A DNA stretch of 64,000 nt, taken from Cloacibacillus sp. (GTDB taxonomy: Bacteria; Synergistota; Synergistia; Synergistales; Synergistaceae). A program made the position numbers and the translations under genes. Positions 34,149 to 42,638 of this stretch are shown one piece after another (position 1 is the first letter of the stretch; each line of letters opens with the position of its first letter). A model generated the notes under the pieces. That model was not told the origin of the DNA. It saw only the letters and a list, made by a program, of their open reading frames with translations, and did not search any database. The DNA lies in contig JAVVPF010000012.1 in NCBI GenBank assembly GCA_036655895.1, positions 1 through 64,000 on the forward strand. Direction: 5' to 3'.

Positions 34149-34826
34149 ATGGCAGTTATGATTGAACGTTCTAAAATTTATAATACATCATCTGATTTCG
34201 TCTATCTTGACCTTCGGGCGAGGATAGTAAATAAGGAACTAAAGCCGTCACAGAGGCTTCTTGAGGTCAAAATCGCAACAGAGATGGGCGTGAGCCGCAC
34301 TCCCGTACGCGAGGCGCTGCGGCGTCTTGCCAACGAAGGGCTAGTCCGCATCGTTCCAAACAGCGGCGCGCGCGTCGCCTCTCCCACGTCGGGAGAGATG
34401 GAGAGCGCCTACAGCGTGAGGGAATATCTCGAAGCTATGAGCGTGGAGCTTGCCTGCCGCAACGGCATCGACAGGCGTATGCTTGAAAAGGCCGAGGAGA
34501 TACTGGGAGCGGAGGAGACGGCCTTCGCCGCAAAGGACATCGACGCGTTCCTTGAGGCGAACAACGCCTTTCATCGCCTGATAGCGGCGGCCGCAAAAAA
34601 TTCAGTGCTCAGCGAATATGTTGACAATATCATGCTCCGCACCAACGTTTATATGTTTTTCTTCAATCAGTTCAACGAGAAAGAGAATTTTTCCTCTGCG
34701 GAGCACAGGGCTATCCTGCGCGCCATCGCGAAGCGCGACAAGGAAAACGCGCAGGATAAAATGAGGGAACATCTGCATAACTCACACAAGCAGCTTTCGA
34801 TGCCTGAAAGCCGAAGAGCATATTGA
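34149..34826 (+). CDS. GntR family (FadR/FCD) transcriptional regulator
   Basis: About 225 aa from ATG 34149, which follows GGGGGG; the frame opens 19 codons earlier. It has an N-terminal winged helix (about 12-75, with LKPSQRLLEVKIATEMGVSRTPVREALRRLANEGLV, a textbook GntR recognition helix) and an all-helical FCD ligand domain (about 85-215) with the metal/ligand histidines in NNAFHRLI and AEHRAIL. FCD regulators sense organic acids. It is 15 bases before the DegT aminotransferase gene, so the two probably share a transcript, which is an unusual pairing. Confidence 0.88.
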   Translation: MAVMIERSKIYNTSSDFVYLDLRARIVNKELKPSQRLLEVKIATEMGVSRTPVREALRRLANEGLVRIVPNSGARVASPTSGEMESAYSVREYLEAMSVELACRNGIDRRMLEKAEEILGAEETAFAAKDIDAFLEANNAFHRLIAAAAKNSVLSEYVDNIMLRTNVYMFFFNQFNEKENFSSAEHRAILRAIAKRDKENAQDKMREHLHNSHKQLSMPESRRAY

Positions 34827-34841
34827 TACAGGAGGATTATT

Positions 34842-35990
34842 ATGACTGAAATCACAAAAGTTCCGTCTTTCGATTTGACAAGAAATTACGCGAGAGTAAA
34901 AGAAGAAATAAATGTGGCGGTGCTGCGTGTGCTTGAGACACAGCATTTCGTCCTCGGCCCCGAGGTGGAGGCCCTTGAAAAAGAAATAGCCTCTTACCTT
35001 GAAGTCTCGTCCGCGGTGGGATGCGCCTCCGGTACGGACGCTCTGGTGCTTGCTATGATGGCGCTCGACCTGAAGCCGGGCGACGAAGTTATCACCACTC
35101 CCTTCACTTTTTTCGCGACCGCAAGCTGCATCACGCGCACCGGCGGAACGCCGGTCTTTGCCGACGTAGACCCTGTCACATACAACCTGAACATGGAGGA
35201 CGTGCTGGCAAAGATAACGCCGCGCACGAAGGCCGTCATTCCGGTGCACCTCTTCGGGCAGATGTGCCCGCTTGAGGATATCCGCGAAACGCTCAAAAGC
35301 CGCGGCATCGCGCTCATTGAAGACTGCGCGCAGGCCATCGGTTCGCATAGAATGATCGACGGCCGTGTAAAGCACGCGGGTTCCGTCGGTGAAATGAGCT
35401 GCTTCTCGTTCTTCCCGACGAAGAACCTCGGATGCTACGGCGACGGCGGCATGGTGGCGATAGCCGACGACGAAAAGCTCGCGGCAAGGGTGAAGAGCCT
35501 GCGCGTGCACGGCGCCGGAAAGACCTATTATCATGACGAGGTTGGAATTAACAGCCGCCTTGACGCGCTTCAGGCGTCGATACTGCGCGTGCGTCTGCGC
35601 CACCTCGAAGGATGGAACGAGGAACGCCGCATCGTCGCTGAGCGCTATATGCTCCTCTTCGGTGAAAAGAACCTCCTCGACGTCATAACGCCGCCGGCGG
35701 AGCTTGCGGGCGGACGTCACGTCTATCATCAGTATGTCGTGCGAGCCAAATCCCGCGACGAACTTCAAAAATTCCTTGAGGGCCGCGGCATAACGACGCG
35801 AGTCTATTATCCGCTGCCGCTGCATCTTCAGCACTGTTTCTCAAACCTCGGCTACAAGGCGGGAGATTTCCCCGTGGCGGAGATGCTGAGTTCAGAGGTG
35901 CTGGCGCTTCCAATGTTCCCGGAGCTTCTGCCGGAAGAGCAGGAGCGCGTGGTCAATGAAATTGCTGATTTTTACGCTAAGAACAAATAA
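34842..35990 (+). CDS. DegT/DnrJ/EryC1/StrS family sugar aminotransferase
   Basis: This 382-aa PLP enzyme shows GCASGTDALVLAM near residue 61, TPFTFFATASCI, the PLP-pyrimidine Asp/Gln region LIEDCAQAIGS, and the Schiff-base lysine in FFPTKNLGCYGDGG near 190. Family members transaminate keto-sugar nucleotides for surface polysaccharides. ATG 34842 follows AGGAGG. No other nucleotide-sugar gene is adjacent, so the sugar remains unknown. A second, more distant DegT enzyme lies at 56226 in the Kdo8N cluster. Confidence 0.9.
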   Translation: MTEITKVPSFDLTRNYARVKEEINVAVLRVLETQHFVLGPEVEALEKEIASYLEVSSAVGCASGTDALVLAMMALDLKPGDEVITTPFTFFATASCITRTGGTPVFADVDPVTYNLNMEDVLAKITPRTKAVIPVHLFGQMCPLEDIRETLKSRGIALIEDCAQAIGSHRMIDGRVKHAGSVGEMSCFSFFPTKNLGCYGDGGMVAIADDEKLAARVKSLRVHGAGKTYYHDEVGINSRLDALQASILRVRLRHLEGWNEERRIVAERYMLLFGEKNLLDVITPPAELAGGRHVYHQYVVRAKSRDELQKFLEGRGITTRVYYPLPLHLQHCFSNLGYKAGDFPVAEMLSSEVLALPMFPELLPEEQERVVNEIADFYAKNK

Positions 35991-36045
35991 AATTGACCAT
36001 TATAGACTATAATAGTATCAACTTTAGAATTAGGAGGTAATTCGG

Positions 36046-36735
36046 ATGATGTATCCGTTTTTCGACCCCACGATAATAGTGCTGATACCAGCTTTGCTTT
36101 TCTCGCTATGGGCGCAGTTCAAGGTAAAGGGCGCCTTTGCGAAGTACAGCGAGGTGCGCGCCGCAAGCGGCATGACGGCGGAGCAGGTCTCGCGCCGGCT
36201 GCTTGACGCAAACGGCCTGACAAATATCCGCATAGAGCATGTGCATGGCGAGCTCACGGACCATTACGACCCGAGCGCGAAGGTGCTGCGTCTTTCCGAC
36301 AGCGTCAACGCAAGCCGCAGCATAGCGGCCATCGGAGTCGCCGCGCATGAGGTCGGACACGCCATCCAGGACAAGGAAAATTACGGCTTCCTGCGCCTTC
36401 GCAACGCGATAGCGCCCGGAGTGCAGCTCTGCTCGACGCTCTCCATGCCGCTTTTCTTCATCGGACTCATATTCGGCTCGCTGAATCTGCTGAACTTTGG
36501 CATCCTGCTCTTCTGCGGCGTGCTCGTCTTTCACCTTGTGACGCTGCCGCTTGAGTTTGACGCAAGCGCGCGCGCTCTGAAGCTGATGAATGAAACACAT
36601 ACGCTTTCTGGTTCCGAGCTTACCGGCGCTAAGTCCGTGCTTGACGCGGCGGCGCTCACCTACGTGGCCGCGCTCGTAATGACGGTGCTGCAGCTTGTTC
36701 GTCTTCTCGCGCTGCGAAACATGCGCCGCGATTAA
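36046..36735 (+). CDS. Membrane zinc metallopeptidase (YugP-like, Zn_peptidase_2)
   Basis: This 229-aa protein has a first membrane helix (about 8-24), a cytoplasmic-side domain with the zinc motif AAHEVGHAIQD (HExxH near residue 105), and two to three further helices. The length and the AHEVGHA context match the YugP/DUF neutral zinc metallopeptidase family. ATG 36046 follows AGGAGG. In Firmicutes this family often neighbours rsmB, prkC and rpe, and here rsmB follows 66 bases downstream. Natural substrates are unknown. Confidence 0.85.
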   Translation: MMYPFFDPTIIVLIPALLFSLWAQFKVKGAFAKYSEVRAASGMTAEQVSRRLLDANGLTNIRIEHVHGELTDHYDPSAKVLRLSDSVNASRSIAAIGVAAHEVGHAIQDKENYGFLRLRNAIAPGVQLCSTLSMPLFFIGLIFGSLNLLNFGILLFCGVLVFHLVTLPLEFDASARALKLMNETHTLSGSELTGAKSVLDAAALTYVAALVMTVLQLVRLLALRNMRRD

Positions 36736-36801
36736 AAAATGTAAATAACAAAAGGGAGGCGGCATTAAGTTGCTGTCTCTTTTTTTAAGGAGCTGAGGTT
36801 C

Positions 36802-38121
36802 ATGAGAGGATTAGAGGCCGCTCTTTCTATATACGGCGAAGTTCGCGGCGGCGCGTTTGCGTCGGAGGCGCTTCGCAAGGTCTACACCAACATAGCGCCG
36901 AACGACCGCACGCTCGCGGCGACGCTTGTCTACTGCACGCTGCGCAGGCAGGCGCTGTGGAAGACGATGCTTGTGAAATTTTGCAAGAGAAACGCGCGCG
37001 ACCTGCCGGAGCTTACGACAAACGCGCTCATGGTGGGCATAGCCGGCATCATGGAGCTGAAACATTTCGCTCTGCCGGTGCTCATAAACGGTATAGTACA
37101 GGCGATAAAAAACAACGGAGACGAACGCGACATAGGCCTCGTCAACGCCGTTTTGCACACCGTGGCTGACGAGGGCGTGAAGTTCATGGAGAACCTCAGC
37201 AAAAGCTCTGCTCTGCGCGACCAGGCGCTTTACTGGGGCGTCCCGGGATGGGCCGCCGCGCAGTGGTCGAAAGAACTTTCTATCGCCGAGGCCAAGAAGC
37301 TCGTTCGCGGCAGCGGCATGAGGACCTATCTTTCTCTGCGTCTTTCAAGCGGCGTCGACCGCGAAAAATATATTGAGGAATACAACGCGACGGGCCGCAA
37401 GGCATGGGCCTCGCCGTTTCTTGAATACTCCGTGCGCACGGCGGCCAATCCCTATCCGGTCGACCTTCCCGGTTTCGGCGAAGGCCGGATAATGCCGCAG
37501 AGCGAATCGTCGATGCTAATTGCCGAGCAGCTTGCAAAGCGCAGACAGGAGGGCCTTGTGCTCGACATGTGCTGCGGGCGCGGCGTAAAGACGGGACAGC
37601 TTGCCGACCTGATGCCCGAAGCTAAAATAGAGGCGTGGGATCTTTCCGAGGGAAAGCTCAAATCCGCGCGCTTTGAGATGATGCGCCTCCACGCGGAGGA
37701 CCGCGTCAAATTCAAGCACGGTGACGCGCTCCTGCTTGAGCCGGACGAGGCGCCGTCCATGATACTTCTTGACGCCCCCTGCACCGGAAGCGGCACCTGG
37801 GGCAGACACCCCGAAAGCAAATGGCGCTGCACGCCGGAGCAGGCCGAAGAAAACAGCAAGCTGCAAAAACAGCTGCTTGAGCGCGCCGTGGAGATGCTGA
37901 AGCCAGGCGGCGTCATAGCCTACAGCACATGCAGCCTCTTCCGCGATGAAAACGAAAAAGTCGCCGCCGACATCATCGGACGGCATCCTGAGATAGTCGA
38001 GCTGCCGATAGGCCGCACCGCCAAGTTCATGCAGAAGGGCAAGCCGTACGGCACGATAATAATGCCGGCTCTGCCGTGGGTGGACGGTTTTTATATGGCG
38101 CTCTTGTCCAAAAGGAAATAA
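36802..38121 (+). CDS. rsmB: 16S rRNA (cytosine-5) methyltransferase RsmB-like
   Basis: This 439-aa protein combines an N-terminal NusB-like RNA-binding domain (about 1-135) with an m5C methyltransferase domain. SAM-binding motif I is VLDMCCGRGVKTGQ (near 253), motif IV DAPCTGSGTWGRH carries one catalytic-region cysteine, and motif VI STCSLF carries the nucleophile. In E. coli RsmB methylates C967 of 16S rRNA. ATG 36802 follows AAGGAGCTGAGG. It is followed after 22 bases by the PASTA protein, preserving Firmicute gene order. Confidence 0.9.
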   Translation: MRGLEAALSIYGEVRGGAFASEALRKVYTNIAPNDRTLAATLVYCTLRRQALWKTMLVKFCKRNARDLPELTTNALMVGIAGIMELKHFALPVLINGIVQAIKNNGDERDIGLVNAVLHTVADEGVKFMENLSKSSALRDQALYWGVPGWAAAQWSKELSIAEAKKLVRGSGMRTYLSLRLSSGVDREKYIEEYNATGRKAWASPFLEYSVRTAANPYPVDLPGFGEGRIMPQSESSMLIAEQLAKRRQEGLVLDMCCGRGVKTGQLADLMPEAKIEAWDLSEGKLKSARFEMMRLHAEDRVKFKHGDALLLEPDEAPSMILLDAPCTGSGTWGRHPESKWRCTPEQAEENSKLQKQLLERAVEMLKPGGVIAYSTCSLFRDENEKVAADIIGRHPEIVELPIGRTAKFMQKGKPYGTIIMPALPWVDGFYMALLSKRK

Positions 38122-38143
38122 AGGGAGTAACGGAGGTTTTGTA

Positions 38144-39358
38144 ATGGGTAAATTGCATCGCTGGGGAATGATATTTGCCTTTCTCGTAATAATCGGCTGC
38201 GCCTACATTGGTATAAAGATGGTTTTTATCGAGGATAAGGATACCGACGTTCCGTCCGTAACGGGAATGCAGTTGGTCGACGCGGTCGACGCGCTCCAGT
38301 CAAAGGGGCTTCTTGCCAAGGTCGACAAGGTCGATTCCCCGATGGCGGCGGAGACTGTGGTCTCGCAGAACCTACCCGCTGGGGAGAAGGTCGCTAAAGG
38401 CAAGGTGATCCTGCTTCGCGTAAGCAAAGGCGGGGCGATACAGCTCATCCCCGACGTGCGCGGCATGAGGTTTGAAGAGGGCGTCAAGAAACTAAGCGAC
38501 GCCGGCTTCAAGGTCGACAAGGTCGTGCGCGTCACAGATAAATTAAAACAAGACGGCTGCATAATAGCGCAGAACCCCGCCTCTCCGCAGCAGGTGGCGG
38601 CGAACTGCATGGTCGGCCTTCTGGTCAGCAGCGGAGTGAAGGGCGAGAACGCTTTCGTCGCCGTGCCGGAGCTGACAGGCAGCGATCGTCAGGCGGCTAT
38701 TGACATGCTTGAACAGCTAGGCCTCAAGCTCGGTCAGAGCGCCGAGGCGCCTTCCGCCTCCGCGCCAGTGGGCAGCGTGCTGAACTCAAGGCCGCGCGCC
38801 GGAGCCAAAATTCCGGCGGGTTCGCTCGTAAACCTCACCTTCGCAAGAGCGCCGCTGCCGACTGAAACGACGACGGAGGTTCCTCCCGCGGCCGGAGATC
38901 GTGACCCGGAACGCGCGGAGGCCGTGCGCAAAGTCGTCATACAGGAGACGACGCCCGCGGTCATACCGTCAAAAGTTCCCGCTGTGAAGGAAGAGCCGGC
39001 AAAGAAGACGGAACCGGCCAAGCCCGCGGAACCGGCGAAACCGGCGCAGACAAAGCCCGTGACGCTTCCTGACGCCGCGAAGGCGGAAAAGCCCGCAGTA
39101 AAAGCGCCGGAGGCGCCAAAGTCCGCGCCTGCGGATACGGCCTCTAAAAAAACGGCGAAGGTGCGTTATCAGGCGCCGCCGCTTTCCAAGCCGCTCTCAT
39201 TGAAGATAGAGATAACGGACGCCTCCGGCACCCGCGTCTTAAAGGACGGCCTGGCGCAGAGCGGAGAATATATCTCAATGAACGTGCCCTATTCGGGAGA
39301 GGCGCGCATAACTATTTTCCTTGGAGGAGATTTCGTATGGCAGGATCGCTTCAACTAA
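38144..39358 (+). CDS. Membrane-anchored triple PASTA-domain protein without a kinase domain
   Basis: This 404-aa protein has only eight residues before a membrane helix (about 9-27), then three PASTA domains: about 33-98 (DVPSVTGMQLVDAVDAL), 100-166 (LIPDVRGMRFEEGVKKL) and 171-238 (VPELTGSDRQAAIDML). A long Pro/Ala/Lys-rich linker (about 240-340) leads to a C-terminal beta-type domain (about 345-404). PASTA domains bind peptidoglycan or muropeptides. The position between rsmB and rpe is where Firmicutes carry the Ser/Thr kinase PrkC, yet no kinase precedes the helix. An adaptor sensing or binding cell wall is likely. ATG 38144 follows AACGGAGG. Confidence 0.86.
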   Translation: MGKLHRWGMIFAFLVIIGCAYIGIKMVFIEDKDTDVPSVTGMQLVDAVDALQSKGLLAKVDKVDSPMAAETVVSQNLPAGEKVAKGKVILLRVSKGGAIQLIPDVRGMRFEEGVKKLSDAGFKVDKVVRVTDKLKQDGCIIAQNPASPQQVAANCMVGLLVSSGVKGENAFVAVPELTGSDRQAAIDMLEQLGLKLGQSAEAPSASAPVGSVLNSRPRAGAKIPAGSLVNLTFARAPLPTETTTEVPPAAGDRDPERAEAVRKVVIQETTPAVIPSKVPAVKEEPAKKTEPAKPAEPAKPAQTKPVTLPDAAKAEKPAVKAPEAPKSAPADTASKKTAKVRYQAPPLSKPLSLKIEITDASGTRVLKDGLAQSGEYISMNVPYSGEARITIFLGGDFVWQDRFN

Positions 39359-39381
39359 AAGAGCTTAAGGGCGGCAGAGAT

Positions 39382-40056
39382 ATGATAATTTCACCATCTC
39401 TGCTCTCCTGCGACATTCTGAACATGGAAAGCCACATAGAAAAACTGGAGGGAGAGGCGGACTGGCTCCATGTGGACGTAATGGACGGCCACTTCGTGCC
39501 GAACCTGTCCTATGGTCCGGCGCTGGTCAAAGCGCTGCGCAAAAGATACCCGAGCGCCTTCCTTGACGTGCATATAATGGTAGAGCCGGCGGAGGACTTC
39601 CTCGACATGTTTCTTGAGGCCGGCCCGTCGTTGCTTACAGTCCACGCGGAGGCGGCAAAGCACATCCACCGCGTGCTCCAGAAGATAAAGGGCGCGGGTG
39701 TGCTCGCCGGAGTCTCCATCAACCCCGGCACGGCGGCGCAGCCTCTTGACCCTGTGCTGCATCTCTGCGACCTCGTCCTCGTAATGTCGGTCAACCCCGG
39801 CTACGGAGGCCAGTCTTTTATACCGGAGACGCTTGAGCAGGTGCGCTGGCTTGCCGGCAGGCGCGCGGAACGCGAGCTTGGCTACATCATCGAAATAGAC
39901 GGCGGCATCAGCCCCGCTAACATAAAAGAGGCGGCGGAGGCCGGATGCGACGCGGCTGTGGCCGGAAGCGCGGTCTTTGGAAGACCGTCGCCCGCCGAAG
40001 CTGTTCGGGAGATGCGGCGCGCCGTTGCCAGGGAGGCTCTCTCAAATGAATACTGA
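39382..40056 (+). CDS. rpe: Ribulose-phosphate 3-epimerase
   Basis: This 224-aa TIM barrel has ISPSLLSCDILNM at the start, the catalytic Asp and metal histidine in WLHVDVMDGHFVPN (near 30-40), DVHIMVEP, MSVNPGYGGQSF and the second catalytic Asp in IEIDGGISPANI. It interconverts ribulose 5-phosphate and xylulose 5-phosphate in the pentose phosphate pathway. I start it at ATG 39382 because homology begins there; the frame opens at 39337 inside the PASTA gene. Its end overlaps the next gene by 11 bases. Confidence 0.93.
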   Translation: MIISPSLLSCDILNMESHIEKLEGEADWLHVDVMDGHFVPNLSYGPALVKALRKRYPSAFLDVHIMVEPAEDFLDMFLEAGPSLLTVHAEAAKHIHRVLQKIKGAGVLAGVSINPGTAAQPLDPVLHLCDLVLVMSVNPGYGGQSFIPETLEQVRWLAGRRAERELGYIIEIDGGISPANIKEAAEAGCDAAVAGSAVFGRPSPAEAVREMRRAVAREALSNEY

Positions 40057-41044
40057 CAAGACGGCCGCCGAAAGGACTCCTGAACAAAAGAAAGCGGACG
40101 ACGCGCGCGTCCTCGGCGCGAAACTGCGCGAGATCCGCGAAGCGCAGGGCCTCACACTGGACGACGCCTGCGACGCCTTAAAAATACAGCAAAAATATCT
40201 GTCAGCGATAGAATCCGGCTCGCTGGAACTCCTGCCCAAAGGCCCCTTCTGCCGCAGCTTTCTGCGCCAGTACTGCGGATACCTCAAGGCGGACGACCTC
40301 TGGAAACGGTACGACAAACTGACAAATAAAAAAAACGAGGCGCTTGACGCCTACAACAAAGAAGACGAAGAGGCAAACTATACAAGCAACCCTAAAATAT
40401 TCCGCAAGAGTTCATACCTATGGGTCTATATGGTAATTGTCCTCTGCCTCGGAAGCGCGGCTTGGATAACGTGGCAGTACAGAAGCGAAATAAAGGTCGG
40501 CGCGACCACTCCGCTTGACGGAGGCACTGCGCCGATCGTCGAGTCAAAGCAGCACGAACAGCCAGCGCCGGCTCCCGCGCCCGTCTCGCAGGAGGCCTCC
40601 GCGCCCGCCGCAACGCAGCCCGCTTCGGTAGATTTGGGCTGGATGGACGGCAAAGTGCCAGTGAAGGCGGCGCCTCCCAAAGCGCCTCTCTCATCTGATG
40701 CGGCAGCTGTCACGACAAGCGTGGATGCAGCTAGAGTGCCTGCGCCCGCCGCAAACGTCCCTCCGGCCGCGGGGAACGCCGTGCTTAGAGTGGCTCCGAC
40801 CGTTACGATATGGATAAAGGCGACGGTAGGAGGCAAGTCCAAGTTCGAGGGGCTTCTGAAACAGGGCGAAACAAAGGACTTCACGCCCGATGCCGACACG
40901 CCGTTGCGCGTGCGTTACGGCAATCCGGCTAAGACGAACATCTCGTGGATGGGATCTGCCGAAGCGCCTGTGACCCGCTCGGGCAGCCCGGTCACCAAAT
41001 ATTACTGGAGCGACGGGACCGTTACCGATACGAGAAACCGCTGA
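40046..41044 (+). CDS. RodZ-like protein: helix-turn-helix, membrane helix and DUF4115-type C-terminal domain
   Basis: About 332 aa from ATG 40046 (GGGAGG upstream; overlaps rpe). An N-terminal Xre-like helix-turn-helix (about 22-85, LREIREAQGLTLDDACDALKI) of the RodZ/HTH_25 kind is followed by a charged stretch, one membrane helix (about 128-148), an Ala/Pro-rich periplasmic linker (about 165-250) and a C-terminal beta domain ending with SPVTKYYWSDGTV. RodZ couples MreB to the cell-wall machinery. The C-terminal domain resembles that of the preceding PASTA protein's tail region only loosely. A terminator follows. Confidence 0.82.
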   Translation: MNTDKTAAERTPEQKKADDARVLGAKLREIREAQGLTLDDACDALKIQQKYLSAIESGSLELLPKGPFCRSFLRQYCGYLKADDLWKRYDKLTNKKNEALDAYNKEDEEANYTSNPKIFRKSSYLWVYMVIVLCLGSAAWITWQYRSEIKVGATTPLDGGTAPIVESKQHEQPAPAPAPVSQEASAPAATQPASVDLGWMDGKVPVKAAPPKAPLSSDAAAVTTSVDAARVPAPAANVPPAAGNAVLRVAPTVTIWIKATVGGKSKFEGLLKQGETKDFTPDADTPLRVRYGNPAKTNISWMGSAEAPVTRSGSPVTKYYWSDGTVTDTRNR

Positions 41045-41069
41045 CGCGCGGACGGTTTGAAATAATAGA

Positions 41070-41116
41070 CGAGGCGGCGCTTTCATGTGCAAGCGCCGCC
41101 TCGTTCATATTTTTTA
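41070..41116 (+). terminator. Terminator after the rodZ-like gene
   Basis: GAGGCGGCGCTT pairs with AAGCGCCGCCTC, followed by a T-rich run (GTTCATATTTTTT). Confidence 0.82.
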
Positions 41117-41131
41117 AATTTTTTTAAAAGC

Positions 41132-41482
41132 CTACTGCGCGGTCAGCTCTTTTGCCGCTCCGCCCATGATGTTGCAGGTGAGCTCTATCGTCAGTTTGTC
41201 GCCTGGTTTGACGTCCTTTAGCTGGACCTTGTCCGAAAAGCCGGCGTTGGTCGGCTGCTCCGTATATTTTTTCAGCAGTACCTGTTTGTTGCCGTCCATT
41301 ACGGTCATCGTCATGATAAAATGTTTTGTCCTGTCGTTGACCGGATGCTGCGCCGTTACGGAAAGCGTGCCGCTTCCCTTGTCCCAGCTCGCGCTGATAT
41401 CGGTCGGCGGATGGGCAAAGGCCGCAGCCGCGCTCATTACAACGGCAAAGACAAAAGCCGCCAGAATTTTTTTATATCTCAA
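41132..41482 (-). CDS. Secreted superoxide reductase-like protein (desulfoferrodoxin centre II fold)
   Basis: This 116-aa protein has a signal peptide ending AAAFA, so the mature chain would start HPPTD. The pattern QHPVNDRTKHFI and ELTCNIMGG aligns with the superoxide reductase motifs HPMEEKHYI and YCNLHGHW. His and Cys iron-ligand positions are kept, but the last histidine ligand (CNLH) is Met here. It may be a modified iron site or only an Ig-like relative. TTG 41482 follows AGAAGGAGG. It is divergent from the pgs genes. The assignment is by eye and should be treated as tentative. Confidence 0.55.
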   Translation of the reverse strand: MRYKKILAAFVFAVVMSAAAAFAHPPTDISASWDKGSGTLSVTAQHPVNDRTKHFIMTMTVMDGNKQVLLKKYTEQPTNAGFSDKVQLKDVKPGDKLTIELTCNIMGGAAKELTAQ

Positions 41483-41630
41483 AGGAAACGCCTCCTTCTT
41501 ATTAGCTCTTTGAGATATTATACATTATATTTGTGAAAATTATGTGAGAGCAAAATTGACGAACTCGCGGGAGACGAAATGGATCTAAAATGAAAGAACT
41601 GAAAAACGATTTAAAAAGAAGCGCGCGGCC

Positions 41631-42638
41631 ATGAAGCCGGAAATAAGAATAGCCGTCACAGGCGGCCGCGGAAAAAGCGGCGTAACGCGCCTTATACACG
41701 CGGGCCTTGCCGCCTGCGGTCTTCGCGTGCGTTCGCGCATAACGGGCGTGCTGCCGCGCGAGCTGTCGCGCGACGGCGAGCGCGCCATCATGCGTTCCGG
41801 CGCCGCCTCCGCCTATGAGGCCGGATGGTGGTTTCGGCGGCTGCCGCAAGACACGCAGGCCGTAGTCTGTGAAAACAGCGCCGTTACACCTGCGCTGCAG
41901 GGGCTTCTTCCCGCCTTTATAGCGCCTTCGGTCACGGTGCTCACAAATACCGCACTGGACCACACGGAGCTTTGGGGCGCCGATGAAACTTCCGTGCTGC
42001 GCGCGCTCTCTGAGGCGCTGCCGCGCGGAGGCAAAGTCGTGCTGCCGGAGGCGCTTGCCGTGCGGTTAGATATGCGCCTGCTTGCCGAAGAACGTGCGCT
42101 TTCTCTCTTTCCCGTCGCGCCCGACCCCAGCCTTCCCCATCCGTTTTCGATCAACATCGCGCTTGCGCTTGCCGCCTGTTTTTTATCCGGCGCGGACGAG
42201 GCGGTGGCGCGCGCCGCGATGGAGAGCCTTCCGCCCGACATCGCGGACTCCTGTATAATAGAAACTGGCGGTGCGCAGCTTGCATTCGCCTTTTCAATAA
42301 ACGACCTGCAAAGCACGGAAAGCTATTTCACGCAGCTTGGCTGGGAGGTTCGTGACACCGTATGTCTTTACAATCACAGGGCGGACAGGAGCGCGCGCTT
42401 TGACGCCTTTTATCCGTGGATGAAGACAGCCGCGTGGCGTGAGGTGCAGATAATAGGCGACAGACCTCCGCGGCTCAGGGATAAATATGTGCCGCTTTGC
42501 GGCACCGCCGCCTTTGAGGCGCTTGTAATAAAAAATAAAAAGAGCTTCGGCTGCGGCAACACCGTCTACGGACTGCCGCTGGAATTCAAACTAGAGACCG
42601 AAGCCGGAAAGAAGATGCGCGGCATAGATGGAAGATAA
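41631..42638 (+). CDS. pgsB: Poly-gamma-glutamate synthase subunit PgsB/CapB-like (Mur ligase fold)
   Basis: This 335-aa protein begins RIAVTGGRGKSGVTRLIHAGL, an ATP-binding P-loop of the Mur-ligase type in the form seen in PgsB, followed by VTVLTNTALDHTELWG, the PgsB/Mur central motif. PgsB forms amide bonds between the gamma-carboxyl of glutamate and the next amino group. At 335 aa it is shorter than typical PgsB (about 390). It overlaps the pgsC-like gene by 11 bases. No strong ribosome site precedes ATG 41631. Another amino acid polymer is possible. Confidence 0.82.
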   Translation: MKPEIRIAVTGGRGKSGVTRLIHAGLAACGLRVRSRITGVLPRELSRDGERAIMRSGAASAYEAGWWFRRLPQDTQAVVCENSAVTPALQGLLPAFIAPSVTVLTNTALDHTELWGADETSVLRALSEALPRGGKVVLPEALAVRLDMRLLAEERALSLFPVAPDPSLPHPFSINIALALAACFLSGADEAVARAAMESLPPDIADSCIIETGGAQLAFAFSINDLQSTESYFTQLGWEVRDTVCLYNHRADRSARFDAFYPWMKTAAWREVQIIGDRPPRLRDKYVPLCGTAAFEALVIKNKKSFGCGNTVYGLPLEFKLETEAGKKMRGIDGR

